64,000 nucleotides of DNA from Serpens sp035497915. GTDB taxonomy: Bacteria > Pseudomonadota > Gammaproteobacteria > Pseudomonadales > Pseudomonadaceae. Of this stretch, positions 47,545 to 60,623 are shown piece after piece. How positions within the stretch are numbered: the stretch's first letter is position 1; the number at the start of each line of letters is the position of its first letter. The notes beneath the pieces were generated by a model. The model saw nothing but the letters and a program-made list of their open reading frames with translations. It searched no databases and was not told the DNA's origin. A program made the translations under genes and the position numbers. Location: positions 1 to 64,000 of the forward strand of contig NZ_DATJCS010000004.1 of assembly GCF_035497915.1 (NCBI RefSeq). The letters are read 5' to 3'.

Positions 47545-50154
47545 GTGCTTGAAGCCTACCGCAAACACGTAGCAGAGCGCGCCGCCCAAGGCGTCGTGCC
47601 TCAGCCGCTGAACGCCGAACAAACCGCAGGCCTGGTCGAGCTGCTGAAGAACCCGCCGGCTGGCGAAGAAGCCTTTCTGGTTGACCTGATCACCAACCGC
47701 GTTCCCGCAGGCGTCGACGAAGCCGCCTACGTCAAGGCCGGTTTCCTGTCCGCCGTCGCCAAGGGCGAAGCCAAGTCCCCGCTGATCAGCAAGCAGCGCG
47801 CGGTTGAACTGCTGGGCACCATGCAGGGCGGCTACAACATCGCCACCCTGGTCGAGCTGCTGGACGATGCCGAGCTGGCCAACGTGACCGCCGAACAGCT
47901 GAAGCACACCCTGCTGATGTTCGACGCCTTCCACGATGTCGCCGAGCGCGCCAAGAAGGGCAACGCCGCCGCCAAGGCCGTGCTGCAGTCCTGGGCCGAA
48001 GGCGAATGGTTCCAGAACCGCCCGGCACTGGCTGAGAAGATCACCCTCTCCGTGTTCAAGGTCACCGGCGAAACCAACACCGACGACCTGTCCCCGGCTC
48101 CGGATGCCTGGTCGCGCCCGGACATCCCGCTGCACGCTCTGGCCATGCTGAAGATGGCCCGCGACGGCATCAACCCGGACGTTCCCGGCTCGGTCGGCCC
48201 CATCAAGCAGATGGAAGCGCTGAAGGCCAAGGGCTTCCCGGTTGCCTACGTCGGCGACGTGGTCGGTACCGGTTCTTCGCGCAAGTCCGCCACCAACTCC
48301 GTGCTGTGGTTCTTCGGTGACGACATCCCGAACGTGCCGAACAAGCGCGCCGGTGGTTTCTGCTTCGGCACCAAGATCGCCCCGATCTTCTACAACACCA
48401 TGGAAGACGCCGGCGCCCTGCCGATCGAATTCGACTGCACCAACCTGGCCATGGGCGACGTCATCGACGTGTACCCGTACAAGGGTGAAGTGCGTCGTCA
48501 CGACAGCAACGAGCTGGTCACCAGCTTCCAGCTGAAGACCGACGTGCTGCTGGACGAAGTCCGCGCCGGCGGCCGTATCCCGCTGATCATCGGCCGTGGC
48601 CTGACCGAGAAGGCCCGCGCCGAGCTGGGTCTGGCTCCGTCCACCCTGTTCAAGAAGCCGGAAGCGCCGGCTGACAGCGGCAAGGGCTTCACCCTCGCCC
48701 AGAAGATGGTCGGCCGTGCCTGCGGTCTGCCGGAAGGCCAGGGCGTGCGTCCGGGCACCTACTGCGAACCGAAGATGACCACCGTCGGCTCCCAGGACAC
48801 CACCGGCCCGATGACCCGCGACGAGCTGAAGGACCTGGCTTGCCTGGGCTTCTCCGCCGACCTGGTGATGCAGTCCTTCTGCCACACCGCCGCCTATCCG
48901 AAGCCCATCGACGTCAACACCCACCACACCCTGCCGGACTTCATCATGAACCGTGGCGGTGTGTCCCTGCGTCCGGGTGACGGCATCATCCACAGCTGGC
49001 TGAACCGCATGCTGCTGCCCGACACCGTCGGCACCGGTGGCGACTCCCACACCCGCTTCCCGATCGGCATCTCCTTCCCGGCCGGTTCCGGCCTGGTGGC
49101 CTTCGCCGCCGCCACCGGCGTCATGCCGCTGGACATGCCGGAATCCGTGCTGGTGCGCTTCAAGGGCAAGATGCAGCCCGGTATCACCCTGCGTGACCTG
49201 GTGCATGCCATCCCCTACTACGCCATTCAGGCTGGCCTGCTGACTGTCGAGAAGAAGGGCAAGAAGAACATCTTCTCCGGCCGCATCCTGGAAATCGAAG
49301 GCCTGACCGGTCTGACCGTCGAGCAAGCCTTCGAACTGTCCGACGCCTCCGCCGAGCGTTCGGCTGCCGGTTGCACCATCAAGCTGCCGGAAGACTCGAT
49401 CGCCGAGTACCTGAAGTCCAACATCACCCTGCTGCGCTGGATGATCGGCGAAGGCTACGGCGATGCCCGCACCCTGGAGCGTCGCGCCCAGGCGATGGAA
49501 GCCTGGCTGGCCAAGCCGCAACTGCTGGAAGCCGACAAGGACGCCGAGTACGCCGCCGTGATCGAAATCGATCTGGCCGAGATCAAGGAGCCGGTCCTGT
49601 GCGCCCCGAACGACCCGGACGACGCTCGCCTGCTGTCCACCGTTCAAGGCCGCAAGATCGATGAAGTGTTCATCGGTTCCTGCATGACCAACATCGGTCA
49701 CTTCCGCGCCGCCGGCAAGCTGCTGGACAAGGTCAAGGGTGGCATTCCGACCCGTCTGTGGCTGGCTCCGCCGACCAAGATGGACGCACACCAGCTGACC
49801 GAAGAAGGCTACTACGGCATCTACGGCAAGGCTGGCGCGCGCATGGAAATGCCGGGCTGCTCGCTGTGCATGGGTAACCAGGCTCGCGTACAGACCGGTT
49901 CGACCGTGGTCTCCACCTCGACCCGTAACTTCCCGAACCGTCTGGGCGACGCCACCGACGTATTCCTGGCCTCCGCCGAACTGGCGGCGGTCGCTTCGAT
50001 TCTCGGCAAGCTGCCGACCGTCGAGGAATACATGGCCTACGCGAAGGACATCGACAGCATGGCTGCCGACGTCTACCGCTACCTGAGCTTCGACCAGATC
50101 GCCGAGTTCCGCGAAGCCGCGGCCAACGCGAAGATCCCGGTCGTTCAGGCCTAA
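47545..50154 (+). CDS. acnB: Aconitate hydratase B
   Basis: The main TCA-cycle aconitase, converting citrate to isocitrate with a 4Fe-4S cluster. The 869-residue length is that of Pseudomonas AcnB. Cluster ligands include the Cys of IGSCMTNIGH (about 712) and the pair in PGCSLCMGNQ (about 771-774). The start is GTG 47545, matching the family N terminus VLEAYRKHVAERAA, with GAGG upstream. AcnB can also act as an mRNA-binding protein when the cluster is lost. Confidence 0.97.
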   Translation: MLEAYRKHVAERAAQGVVPQPLNAEQTAGLVELLKNPPAGEEAFLVDLITNRVPAGVDEAAYVKAGFLSAVAKGEAKSPLISKQRAVELLGTMQGGYNIATLVELLDDAELANVTAEQLKHTLLMFDAFHDVAERAKKGNAAAKAVLQSWAEGEWFQNRPALAEKITLSVFKVTGETNTDDLSPAPDAWSRPDIPLHALAMLKMARDGINPDVPGSVGPIKQMEALKAKGFPVAYVGDVVGTGSSRKSATNSVLWFFGDDIPNVPNKRAGGFCFGTKIAPIFYNTMEDAGALPIEFDCTNLAMGDVIDVYPYKGEVRRHDSNELVTSFQLKTDVLLDEVRAGGRIPLIIGRGLTEKARAELGLAPSTLFKKPEAPADSGKGFTLAQKMVGRACGLPEGQGVRPGTYCEPKMTTVGSQDTTGPMTRDELKDLACLGFSADLVMQSFCHTAAYPKPIDVNTHHTLPDFIMNRGGVSLRPGDGIIHSWLNRMLLPDTVGTGGDSHTRFPIGISFPAGSGLVAFAAATGVMPLDMPESVLVRFKGKMQPGITLRDLVHAIPYYAIQAGLLTVEKKGKKNIFSGRILEIEGLTGLTVEQAFELSDASAERSAAGCTIKLPEDSIAEYLKSNITLLRWMIGEGYGDARTLERRAQAMEAWLAKPQLLEADKDAEYAAVIEIDLAEIKEPVLCAPNDPDDARLLSTVQGRKIDEVFIGSCMTNIGHFRAAGKLLDKVKGGIPTRLWLAPPTKMDAHQLTEEGYYGIYGKAGARMEMPGCSLCMGNQARVQTGSTVVSTSTRNFPNRLGDATDVFLASAELAAVASILGKLPTVEEYMAYAKDIDSMAADVYRYLSFDQIAEFREAAANAKIPVVQA

Positions 50155-50171
50155 GCCTTAGCCGGTAATAC

Positions 50172-50205
50172 AAAGGGCCCGTGTCGCAAGACACGGGCCC
50201 TTTTG
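50172..50205 (+). terminator. acnB terminator
   Basis: A 14-bp stem AAAGGGCCCGTGTC/GACACGGGCCCTTT around GCAA, with T tract. Confidence 0.92.
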
Positions 50206-50230
50206 TTTGCAGAGCAAACGAAGCATCGCA

Positions 50231-50298
50231 TCGCGGCTAAAGCCGCTCCCACAAAAGCGGTTTTCCGCCGAACCTGTAGGAGCGACTTCAGTCGCGAT
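50231..50298. repeat. REP doublet (REPIN-like)
   Basis: TCGCGGCTAAAGCCGCTCCC (from 50231) and GTAGGAGCGACTTCAGTCGCG (from 50275; first 20 bases shown in part) are inverted copies of the Pseudomonas REP unit separated by about 22 bp. They lie between convergent acnB and nfuA. Confidence 0.8.
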
Positions 50299-50337
50299 CT
50301 TTTGGCTGCAAGAAATAAACCCCTGACGCACAGGCAT

Positions 50338-50365
50338 GAAAAAGCCCCGCCAAAGCGAGGCTCTT
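50338..50365 (-). terminator. nfuA terminator
   Basis: On the minus strand AGCCTCGC-TTTG-GCGGGGCT with one mismatch, followed by TTTTTC, placed 17 bp after the nfuA stop. Confidence 0.8.
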
Positions 50366-50381
50366 AACCGCTACATGCCAA

Positions 50382-50966
50382 CTAGTAGTAAGCGTTCTCG
50401 CGATTGCTATGGTCAGTGATATCCCGTACGCCCTTCAGCTCCGGAATACGCTCCATCAGCGTCTTCTCCACGCCATCCTTCAGGGTGGTGTCGACCATGC
50501 CGCAGCCCTGGCAGCCGCCGCCGAACTGCAGCACGGCGATGCCCTCTTCCACGATGTCCACCAGGCTGATGTTACCGCCGTGGCTGGCCAGGCCGGGGTT
50601 GATCTCGGTCTGCAGGTAATAGTTGATGCGCTCGTTGAGCGGACTGTCCTCGTTGATCATCGGCACCTTGGCATTCGGTGCCTTGATGGTCAGCTGGCCG
50701 CCCATGCGGTCGGTGGCGTAGTCCACCACTGCGTCCTCCAGGAAGGGCTCGCTCATCGCGTCGATCCAGGCGGTGAAACTGGCCAGCGCCAGCGCGGTGT
50801 CTTCGGCCTTCTGCTCGCCCGGCTTGCAATAGGCGATGCAGGTCTCTGCATAGGGAGTGCCCGGCTGGGTGATGAAGACGCGGATACCGATGCCGGGGGT
50901 GTTCTGCTTCTCGAGCAGCTCGGCCAGGTATTTTTCAGCGGATTCGGTGATGATGATGGCGCTCAT
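50382..50966 (-). CDS. nfuA: Fe/S biogenesis protein NfuA
   Basis: An Fe-S cluster carrier of 194 residues. An N-terminal degenerate A-type domain is followed by an Nfu domain with the cluster ligands CQGC (GGGCQGCGMVDTTL, about 152-155). It delivers clusters to enzymes such as aconitase under stress or iron limitation, and acnB is its neighbour. Confidence 0.96.
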   Translation of the reverse strand: MSAIIITESAEKYLAELLEKQNTPGIGIRVFITQPGTPYAETCIAYCKPGEQKAEDTALALASFTAWIDAMSEPFLEDAVVDYATDRMGGQLTIKAPNAKVPMINEDSPLNERINYYLQTEINPGLASHGGNISLVDIVEEGIAVLQFGGGCQGCGMVDTTLKDGVEKTLMERIPELKGVRDITDHSNRENAYY

Positions 50967-51042
50967 GACAACTCCTCGCGAACATGCGGCGCAGTGTACG
51001 CCAAAGGTTGACGGCGGTTAAGTCCCAGCATTCGAGTCGGAT

Positions 51043-53322
51043 TTACAGATTCCGGTAGCGGTTCATGTCCAGCACCCCCGCCTCGCGTGACTCATGCTCG
51101 CGCAGGTAGGCGCTCAGGTCGTGGAAATAGTCCCAGAACGCCGGATGGCTGCGCCGAATGCCCCAGCGCGCGGCGATGCCCTCAAGAGCCTGATCGCTGT
51201 CGACCTGTTCCAGCGCCGCCACGAAGGCCGGCACATCCTGCACAGGCAACGAGAACAGGAAGTTGGGATAGCTGCCCAGCAGGCCCGGATAGATGGTGAG
51301 ACTGTCCTTCTCGGGCTGGTAGCGCAACGATTCGCCGAGCATGAAGGCCACATTGCTGTGCGCGCGGTTGCGCAGCAGCGTGTAAAGCACCCGCGAGCCA
51401 TCCGGCAGCGACACCCGCAGCAGCGAAACATCCGGCAACTGGTGGATCACCGCCAACTCGGCGGCCGGCCGCGCCGCCAGCCGGCTCAGGGCCTGCTCGG
51501 CGTCGCGCAACGCCGGCGGGGCTTCGGCGCGCGCGCAGGCGCCAGCTACGCAACGGTTCAGCGAATCCTCCGGCACCGCGTTGACGGACCCAAAACGCTC
51601 GAACAGCCCGGAAGCAAACGCCGGCAGCGCGGCGTCTTCCGACAGACCCAGCCCACTGGGCGTGCGGGTATCCACGCCGGTATAGGTCAGCCACAGCTTC
51701 AGCTGCCCGCCGCCCTCGTACCAGCTGTCGAGCAGCGCCTGACGCGAATCCGCCGGCAGCAGGCGCAGGAAATTGAGCTCCGCGCCGTTGCGGATCAGGT
51801 CGAAATACAGCCGGGTCTGCGCCTGGTGCGAGACATTGCCGAACACGTCGAAATTGACCACCAACTGGTAATAGGTACGCTCCAGCAGCGGGTAGTCCAT
51901 CCACCACAGGGTCTGCGGCACCGCGCCGATCAGCCCCTTGCGTACCGAGGCGCTGTCGTGATGGCGAAACACCGTCAGCAAGGCGTTGTCGTTGCCGCGC
52001 CAGATCTGCGACCAATCCGTCGCCAGGTCGCTGTAGCGATCGCGGCGCAGCTCCTCGTACTGGTTGCGCTTGTCGCGGTAGGCGCGCCACACGCCCCAGA
52101 GGTCGCCGAGGTTGTCGAGCTGGCCGGGCATGGCCAGCAGCGGCGTCGCCTGACGACGGTAATCCGCGTCGGCGATGTACTGGTCATGCTGCGGATCCTG
52201 AAAGAACACCCAGAACTGATCGCGGATCACGTCGGTGGCGATCTGTCCGCGACACACCGGTCCGCGGATAAAGGTGCGCACGAAATACTCGGCGTTATCC
52301 AGCATGAACTGGTAGCGCGCCCGGGCCGGAATCGCCTGGAAGGTCTCGAAGGGATTGGCGCGCCGACCCACGCCGTAGCCCGGCAGCTGCTCAAGGTCCC
52401 AGTCCTCGGCGAAGAACAGCGCCTTCACCCGCGCCAGCCTGGCCGCGCCGAGCGGATAGGTGAGGTGCGTCTTGTGCACGATCACGTCCGTCACCGGGCG
52501 CAGGCGGTAATAGACGTCGGTGCCCGGATCGTCGTTGGGGCGGCGCGTGGCGATCGGATCGATCGGCTGCCCGCTCGGCGTGCGCGAACGCACCAGCGTG
52601 TAGAAATGCCCCGGTTCGCCGCCCTCGAAATACAGATGCGCAAGGAACAGGTGCTCGTACAGCCAGCGGCCGACCAGCTGTTCGCGCAGGCTGTCGCCGT
52701 TGAGGAAGCCTTCCCAGTCGGCGATCTGCGCACGTTCGGTTGCGCTGGGCTCCAGGGTCCGGCTGTCCAGCGGCGCGCCCTGCGCCAGCCAGCGCTGCAG
52801 GGTGGCATGCTCGTCCTCGCTCAGCCCGGTCACTGCGAATGGCATGCCGCCATGCGGATTGGCCTTGGCGTAGGCAGCGAACTCGTCCGGCAATGGGCAC
52901 TGGTTGTCACGATAGATGCCGATATCCAGCGCATCGGGCAGCCGGGCATTGGGCACCAGCGGCTGGCTGCGGCCCAGCTCCAGCATCCGCGTCATCAGCG
53001 CCGCCTGAGCGGACGACCCCTCCAGCACCGAATAAAAGCCCTTGCGCCGCCAGGCGGCCTCGCCCTGGGCATCGAGAAACAATCGCGTGGTTTCCTGCGC
53101 CTGGGTGCGGGTGCCGTTGTACAGCGGGGTCTTGTGCGCGCCGCGCTCGACCCCTTCGCCACTGCCCAGATTGAGCTGGCAGGGCGAGTCATAGCAGGCG
53201 TGGCAGGCCACGCACTTAGCGGTGAAGATCGGTTGGATATCCCGCTGATAGGACAGCGGCTCGGCCATTGCCAGGGGACTCAGCACCAGCGCGGCAACAG
53301 CAAGGACTGCACGACGGACCAC
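51043..53322 (-). CDS. cti: Periplasmic fatty acid cis/trans isomerase
   Basis: Converts cis- to trans-unsaturated membrane fatty acids, stiffening the membrane under solvent or heat stress. The 759-residue protein has a signal peptide (about 1-20, ending AMA) and the cytochrome c-type heme site CVACH near residue 36. I chose GTG 53322, which has GAGGAG seven bases upstream; the TTG at 53337 overlaps that site. It diverges from metH. Confidence 0.93.
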   Translation of the reverse strand: MVRRAVLAVAALVLSPLAMAEPLSYQRDIQPIFTAKCVACHACYDSPCQLNLGSGEGVERGAHKTPLYNGTRTQAQETTRLFLDAQGEAAWRRKGFYSVLEGSSAQAALMTRMLELGRSQPLVPNARLPDALDIGIYRDNQCPLPDEFAAYAKANPHGGMPFAVTGLSEDEHATLQRWLAQGAPLDSRTLEPSATERAQIADWEGFLNGDSLREQLVGRWLYEHLFLAHLYFEGGEPGHFYTLVRSRTPSGQPIDPIATRRPNDDPGTDVYYRLRPVTDVIVHKTHLTYPLGAARLARVKALFFAEDWDLEQLPGYGVGRRANPFETFQAIPARARYQFMLDNAEYFVRTFIRGPVCRGQIATDVIRDQFWVFFQDPQHDQYIADADYRRQATPLLAMPGQLDNLGDLWGVWRAYRDKRNQYEELRRDRYSDLATDWSQIWRGNDNALLTVFRHHDSASVRKGLIGAVPQTLWWMDYPLLERTYYQLVVNFDVFGNVSHQAQTRLYFDLIRNGAELNFLRLLPADSRQALLDSWYEGGGQLKLWLTYTGVDTRTPSGLGLSEDAALPAFASGLFERFGSVNAVPEDSLNRCVAGACARAEAPPALRDAEQALSRLAARPAAELAVIHQLPDVSLLRVSLPDGSRVLYTLLRNRAHSNVAFMLGESLRYQPEKDSLTIYPGLLGSYPNFLFSLPVQDVPAFVAALEQVDSDQALEGIAARWGIRRSHPAFWDYFHDLSAYLREHESREAGVLDMNRYRNL

Positions 53323-53480
53323 GGCGGCGCTCCTCAAGAATGGCCCGGCATTCTATCCGGAACGGTTGCCGCCCGCCGCAACATGAGCCGTGCTCATGCA
53401 CAACCGCGCCCATCTCAAGCCCCGTGCGGCTTTGTTATCATGCGCGCACTTTTGTCACACCCTCTTTGCCAGGTTTTCCC

Positions 53481-57173
<3,693 letters not shown>

Positions 57174-57181
57174 CGACCCGC

Positions 57182-57248
57182 AGGGTGGATGTCGCTTGTT
57201 ACATCCACCCTTGGCGCCGCACGCTGGACAACAAACAACGGTTGTCCA
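57182..57248. repeat. Two adjacent inverted repeats after metH
   Basis: AGGGTGGATGT/ACATCCACCCT (57182-57211) and GGACAAC/GTTGTCC (57224-57247). The first can act as the metH terminator, although no T tract follows. Both resemble dispersed Pseudomonas intergenic repeats built on GGTGGA. Confidence 0.55.
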
Positions 57249-57278
57249 CCCGACGATTCCTCGACACCTGATTGGCCC

Positions 57279-58562
57279 ATGCACACCCTCGAACAACTGC
57301 GCCGCGGCGAGCTGGCCGGCCTCCGCCGGCTGGACCTGGCCGCCGAGCTGACGGAATTTCCCCGCGAGATCTTCGCGCTGGCCGACAGCCTGGAAGTCCT
57401 CAACCTGTCCGGCAACCAACTATCACGCCTGCCGGATGACCTGCCGCGCCTGAAGAACCTGAAAGTCATCTTCTGCTCGGACAATCCGTTCAGCGAGCTG
57501 CCCGAGGTGCTGGGCGAATGCCCGCAGCTTGAGATGGTCGGCTTCAAGGCCTGCCGGATCGAGCGGGTGGCCGGCGCCGCGCTGCCGGCACGGCTGCGCT
57601 GGCTGATCCTTACCGACAATCGCATCGCCCAAATGCCGGACGCGCTGGGCCAGCGTCCACGCCTGCAGAAGCTGATGCTCTCCGGCAATCGGTTGTCGGC
57701 CTTGCCGGAAAGCCTCGCCGAGGCGGCCAATCTGGAACTGCTGCGCCTGGCGGCCAACCGTTTCGAAGCGCTGCCGGACTGGCTCGGCGAGTTGCCGCGC
57801 CTGAGCTGGCTGGCGTTTTCCGGCAACCCCTGCAGTCCCTTCCCCGCCGCCCCGGACACCCGCGTCTATTCCCGGGACGAAGTGCGGCTGGGTGAGCTGC
57901 TCGGCCAGGGTGCCTCCGGGCTGATTCATGCCGGGCTGCTGCAGGACGGTGGCACCGTGGCGGCGAAACTGTTCAAGGGCCAGGTCACCAGTGACGGTCT
58001 GCCGGAAAGCGAGATGGCGGCCTGCCTGGCCGCCGGCGCGCACCCGAACCTGATTGCCGTGAAAGGCATCCTGCACACCGGGCACAGCCCGCTGCCGGCA
58101 CTGCTGATGGAGCGCCTGCCGCCGCGCTACCGCACGCTGGCCGGGCCGCCGTCGCTTGCCAGCTGTACCCGGGATTGCTACCCCGACGGCTGGACGCTTT
58201 CGACAGAACAGGCTCTGCGCATCGCGCGTGGAACGGCAGCTGCCGTGGCACACCTGCATGCGCGGGGCATGCTGCATGGCGACCTGTATGGCCATAACCT
58301 GCTGGTCGATGACGGGGGTCACACGCTGCTCAGCGACTTCGGTGGCGCTACCTTCATCGATCCCGCCAACCTCCAGGGACAGCGGCTGATGCAGTTGGAA
58401 AGCCGCGCCTTCGGCTGCCTGCTGGAGGAGTTGCTCGATCACTGCCCTGCCGACGACCAGCCGCAGCGCCAGCAAGCGTTGCGCCAGCTCCAGCAGGCCT
58501 GCCTGGATGAACGGGTCGCCAGCCGACCGGACTTCACGGCCATCTGCGCCGCGCTGGCCTGA
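57279..58562 (+). CDS. Leucine-rich repeat / protein kinase fusion
   Basis: A 427-residue protein. Residues about 12-185 form seven or so leucine-rich repeats (LEVLNLSGNQLSRLPDDL pattern). Residues about 200-427 are a Ser/Thr-like kinase. The glycine loop GQGASG is at 209-214, Lys230 in VAAKLF, the catalytic loop HGDLYGHN at 333-340 and DFG at 353-355. The kinase is short but all key residues are present. There is no signal or membrane segment, so it is cytoplasmic. Homologues are known in other Pseudomonas; the target is unknown. Confidence 0.92.
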   Translation: MHTLEQLRRGELAGLRRLDLAAELTEFPREIFALADSLEVLNLSGNQLSRLPDDLPRLKNLKVIFCSDNPFSELPEVLGECPQLEMVGFKACRIERVAGAALPARLRWLILTDNRIAQMPDALGQRPRLQKLMLSGNRLSALPESLAEAANLELLRLAANRFEALPDWLGELPRLSWLAFSGNPCSPFPAAPDTRVYSRDEVRLGELLGQGASGLIHAGLLQDGGTVAAKLFKGQVTSDGLPESEMAACLAAGAHPNLIAVKGILHTGHSPLPALLMERLPPRYRTLAGPPSLASCTRDCYPDGWTLSTEQALRIARGTAAAVAHLHARGMLHGDLYGHNLLVDDGGHTLLSDFGGATFIDPANLQGQRLMQLESRAFGCLLEELLDHCPADDQPQRQQALRQLQQACLDERVASRPDFTAICAALA

Positions 58563-58566
58563 AACG

Positions 58567-58593
58567 AAAAACCGCCAGCGAGCTGGCGGTTTG
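58567..58593. terminator. Bidirectional terminator between kinase and Ala-rich gene
   Basis: AAAACCGCCAG pairs with CTGGCGGTTTG in the gap between two convergent genes. Confidence 0.8.
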
Positions 58594-58611
58594 TTCGGTT
58601 TCCGGCGTGGC

Positions 58612-59046
58612 TTACTGCGCCACGGCCTCGACCTGCTCGGGCGCCACGTCGGCGGCCGGGGCCTCGGCGGCGACCGCATCGTCGGCGAACAGGGTGTTGA
58701 CCACCGCGCCGCCGATCACGCTACCGGCCACGGCGCCGGCCATGCTGCCCATGAAGCCGCTGCCGGCAGCTTGCGGAGCCGCGGCCTGGGCGGCGGGCGC
58801 GCCGGCGGTGGCCGGGGCGCTGCCGGTACGCGCCGGAGCTGCGCTGGCGGCAGGTGCGGCATTCTGCGCCGGAGTCGCCGGGCGAGCCTGGGAAGAGGAG
58901 CCATAGCGGCTGGGCTGCTTGGCCTGGGCCGCCGCGGCCGGCTTGGCGCTCATGCGCTTGCGGGCGGCTTCCGCATCGCCAACGTAGGCGGTGGTGGTCA
59001 CCAGCAGGCCGGCCAGGGCCAGGCTGGAAAAAGTCAGGGCTTTCAC
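58612..59046 (-). CDS. Alanine-rich secreted protein with glycine-zipper segment
   Basis: A 144-residue protein. The signal peptide (about 1-27, ending AEA) is followed by an alanine/proline-rich low-complexity stretch (about 35-90) and a hydrophobic glycine-zipper-like segment (about 96-118, GFMGSMAGAVAGSVIGGAVV). It is probably periplasmic or envelope-associated. Function unknown. Confidence 0.78.
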   Translation of the reverse strand: MKALTFSSLALAGLLVTTTAYVGDAEAARKRMSAKPAAAAQAKQPSRYGSSSQARPATPAQNAAPAASAAPARTGSAPATAGAPAAQAAAPQAAGSGFMGSMAGAVAGSVIGGAVVNTLFADDAVAAEAPAADVAPEQVEAVAQ

Positions 59047-59150
59047 GCGGGGTAACTCCTTGGGTGCTTACACAGACGCTGATATGGGGTCGGCCCACGG
59101 CCTTCCAATAGGTCGGCAAGCATAAAAGCAACCTCAACGAAATCAATCGG

Positions 59151-60086
59151 TTATTCAGCCTTCTTGTGTAACGGCAGATGAGCGGAAAGATCCTCGCGCA
59201 ACAACAGGCCCATGGCCGTCAGCACCAGCAGGCTGCCGGGCAACCAGCTCCAGCCGATCAGCTCGGGACGACTGGCGAACAGCACCAGCATGGCGACGAA
59301 GGGCACCAGGTAACCGTAGGCGGCGATCCCCCCCGGGGTGAGCAGCCGGGTGGCGTACTGCTGCAACCAGAAGGTGGCGCTGGTTGACAGGATGCCCAGG
59401 TAGACCAGCACCAGCAGCTCCTGGCCGCCCAGGCGCCACAGCTGCGCCGGGCGCTCCAGCCACAGGCCCAGCACCGCGCTGGACAGGACGCCCATGAACA
59501 GGCTCCAGAAGGCGCGCGGCCCTGGCGCCCGGTCCAGCCAGCCGCGCTCCAGGCCCCATTTGCTGAGGACCGGATACAGCGCCGAGCAGAGGCAACCGCC
59601 GAAAAACAGCAGCTCGCCGAATCCAGGACGCAGCGCCTGCCCGCTGCCCGTGCTTTCCGCCCAGGCCAGCCCCAGCGCCCCCAGCGCGCCCAGCAGCAGG
59701 CAGCCCAGCAGCGCGGGCGCTGGCCGTTCGACCCCGAAGCCCCGCCCCAACCCATAGGCCAGCAACGGCACGCTGACAAACAGCACCGCCATGGACAGCG
59801 AGCTGACCCGGTGCGCCGCCCAGAACATGATGGCGAAGAACGCGCCCAGCGAAGCGCCCAGCGCCAAGTAGAGCAGCCAGCCCCGCGCGGACGGCCAGCC
59901 AGGCCGGCCGCGCAACACCGGCAGCAGCACCAGCGCGGCAATGGCGAAACGCAGGGCGGTAAGCGACAGCGGCGGCAGGTCGTTGCCCAGCAGGCCGACC
60001 GCCGGAAAAGACAGGCCGACCAGCAGCGCCCAGAGCAGCATGCCGGCATGGGCACGCACGCGTTCGGATGGGCCGCGCTCGGTCAT
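59151..60086 (-). CDS. DMT-superfamily (EamA) transporter
   Basis: A 311-residue inner-membrane protein with ten hydrophobic segments in two EamA halves. The charged start MTERGPSERVRAH is cytoplasmic. Members export amino acids or other metabolites; the substrate is not evident. The C terminus SAHLPLHKKAE is short and basic. Confidence 0.9.
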   Translation of the reverse strand: MTERGPSERVRAHAGMLLWALLVGLSFPAVGLLGNDLPPLSLTALRFAIAALVLLPVLRGRPGWPSARGWLLYLALGASLGAFFAIMFWAAHRVSSLSMAVLFVSVPLLAYGLGRGFGVERPAPALLGCLLLGALGALGLAWAESTGSGQALRPGFGELLFFGGCLCSALYPVLSKWGLERGWLDRAPGPRAFWSLFMGVLSSAVLGLWLERPAQLWRLGGQELLVLVYLGILSTSATFWLQQYATRLLTPGGIAAYGYLVPFVAMLVLFASRPELIGWSWLPGSLLVLTAMGLLLREDLSAHLPLHKKAE

Positions 60087-60177
60087 GGATGCGAAGGACG
60101 GTGGGGATGCATCGGAACCTCCTGGCGCGGCCGCTCAGACTGCGACCCGGATACGTCCTCGGCGGTTCCGCGCGGGA

Positions 60178-60480
60178 TCAGCCCTGTTCCGAAGGACTGT
60201 TGCGCTTGATGCGAATGCGGTAATCCAGCTTGGGCTTCTGCGTCACGCTGATCGCCTTGCGCGTGACGGTGTCCAGCGTGATGTTCCAGAAGCCGGTACT
60301 CGGCACGCGAATCTTGGCGGGAAACTTGATGAAGGCCCCACCGTGGTAGGTGTGGCGGCCGCCGTTGCGGAAGCTGCGAAAGTTGGCGTCGTTCATCAGC
60401 CGGATATTGCACGGCTGTGAAGACTCGATGATCACCAGATCATCTTCGTTGAGGTATTCGCGCCGGTGGATAAATTTCAT
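60178..60480 (-). CDS. DUF1883 protein
   Basis: A 100-residue beta-rich protein with the DUF1883 core LNEDDLVIIESSQPCNIRLM and GGRHTYHGGAF. Family members are small, conserved and of unknown function. It stands alone on the minus strand. Confidence 0.82.
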   Translation of the reverse strand: MKFIHRREYLNEDDLVIIESSQPCNIRLMNDANFRSFRNGGRHTYHGGAFIKFPAKIRVPSTGFWNITLDTVTRKAISVTQKPKLDYRIRIKRNSPSEQG

Positions 60481-60623
60481 GGGAAGTCGAACGGGTCAAA
60501 CGAGGGGCGCGCACAATAGCACGCCGCGCCGAAAATCTCCCACCCGACGGCGCTTTGCGGTATGTTCCCCGCCCCCCGGCGCGGCGGCTCGTGTCGGCAC
60601 TTTGCCAGAGGTTCCTGCTGTCC

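Noticed and set aside
53323..53480. Cobalamin riboswitch before metH
   Set aside because: The interval is too short for the known fold, and I see no B12-box sequence.
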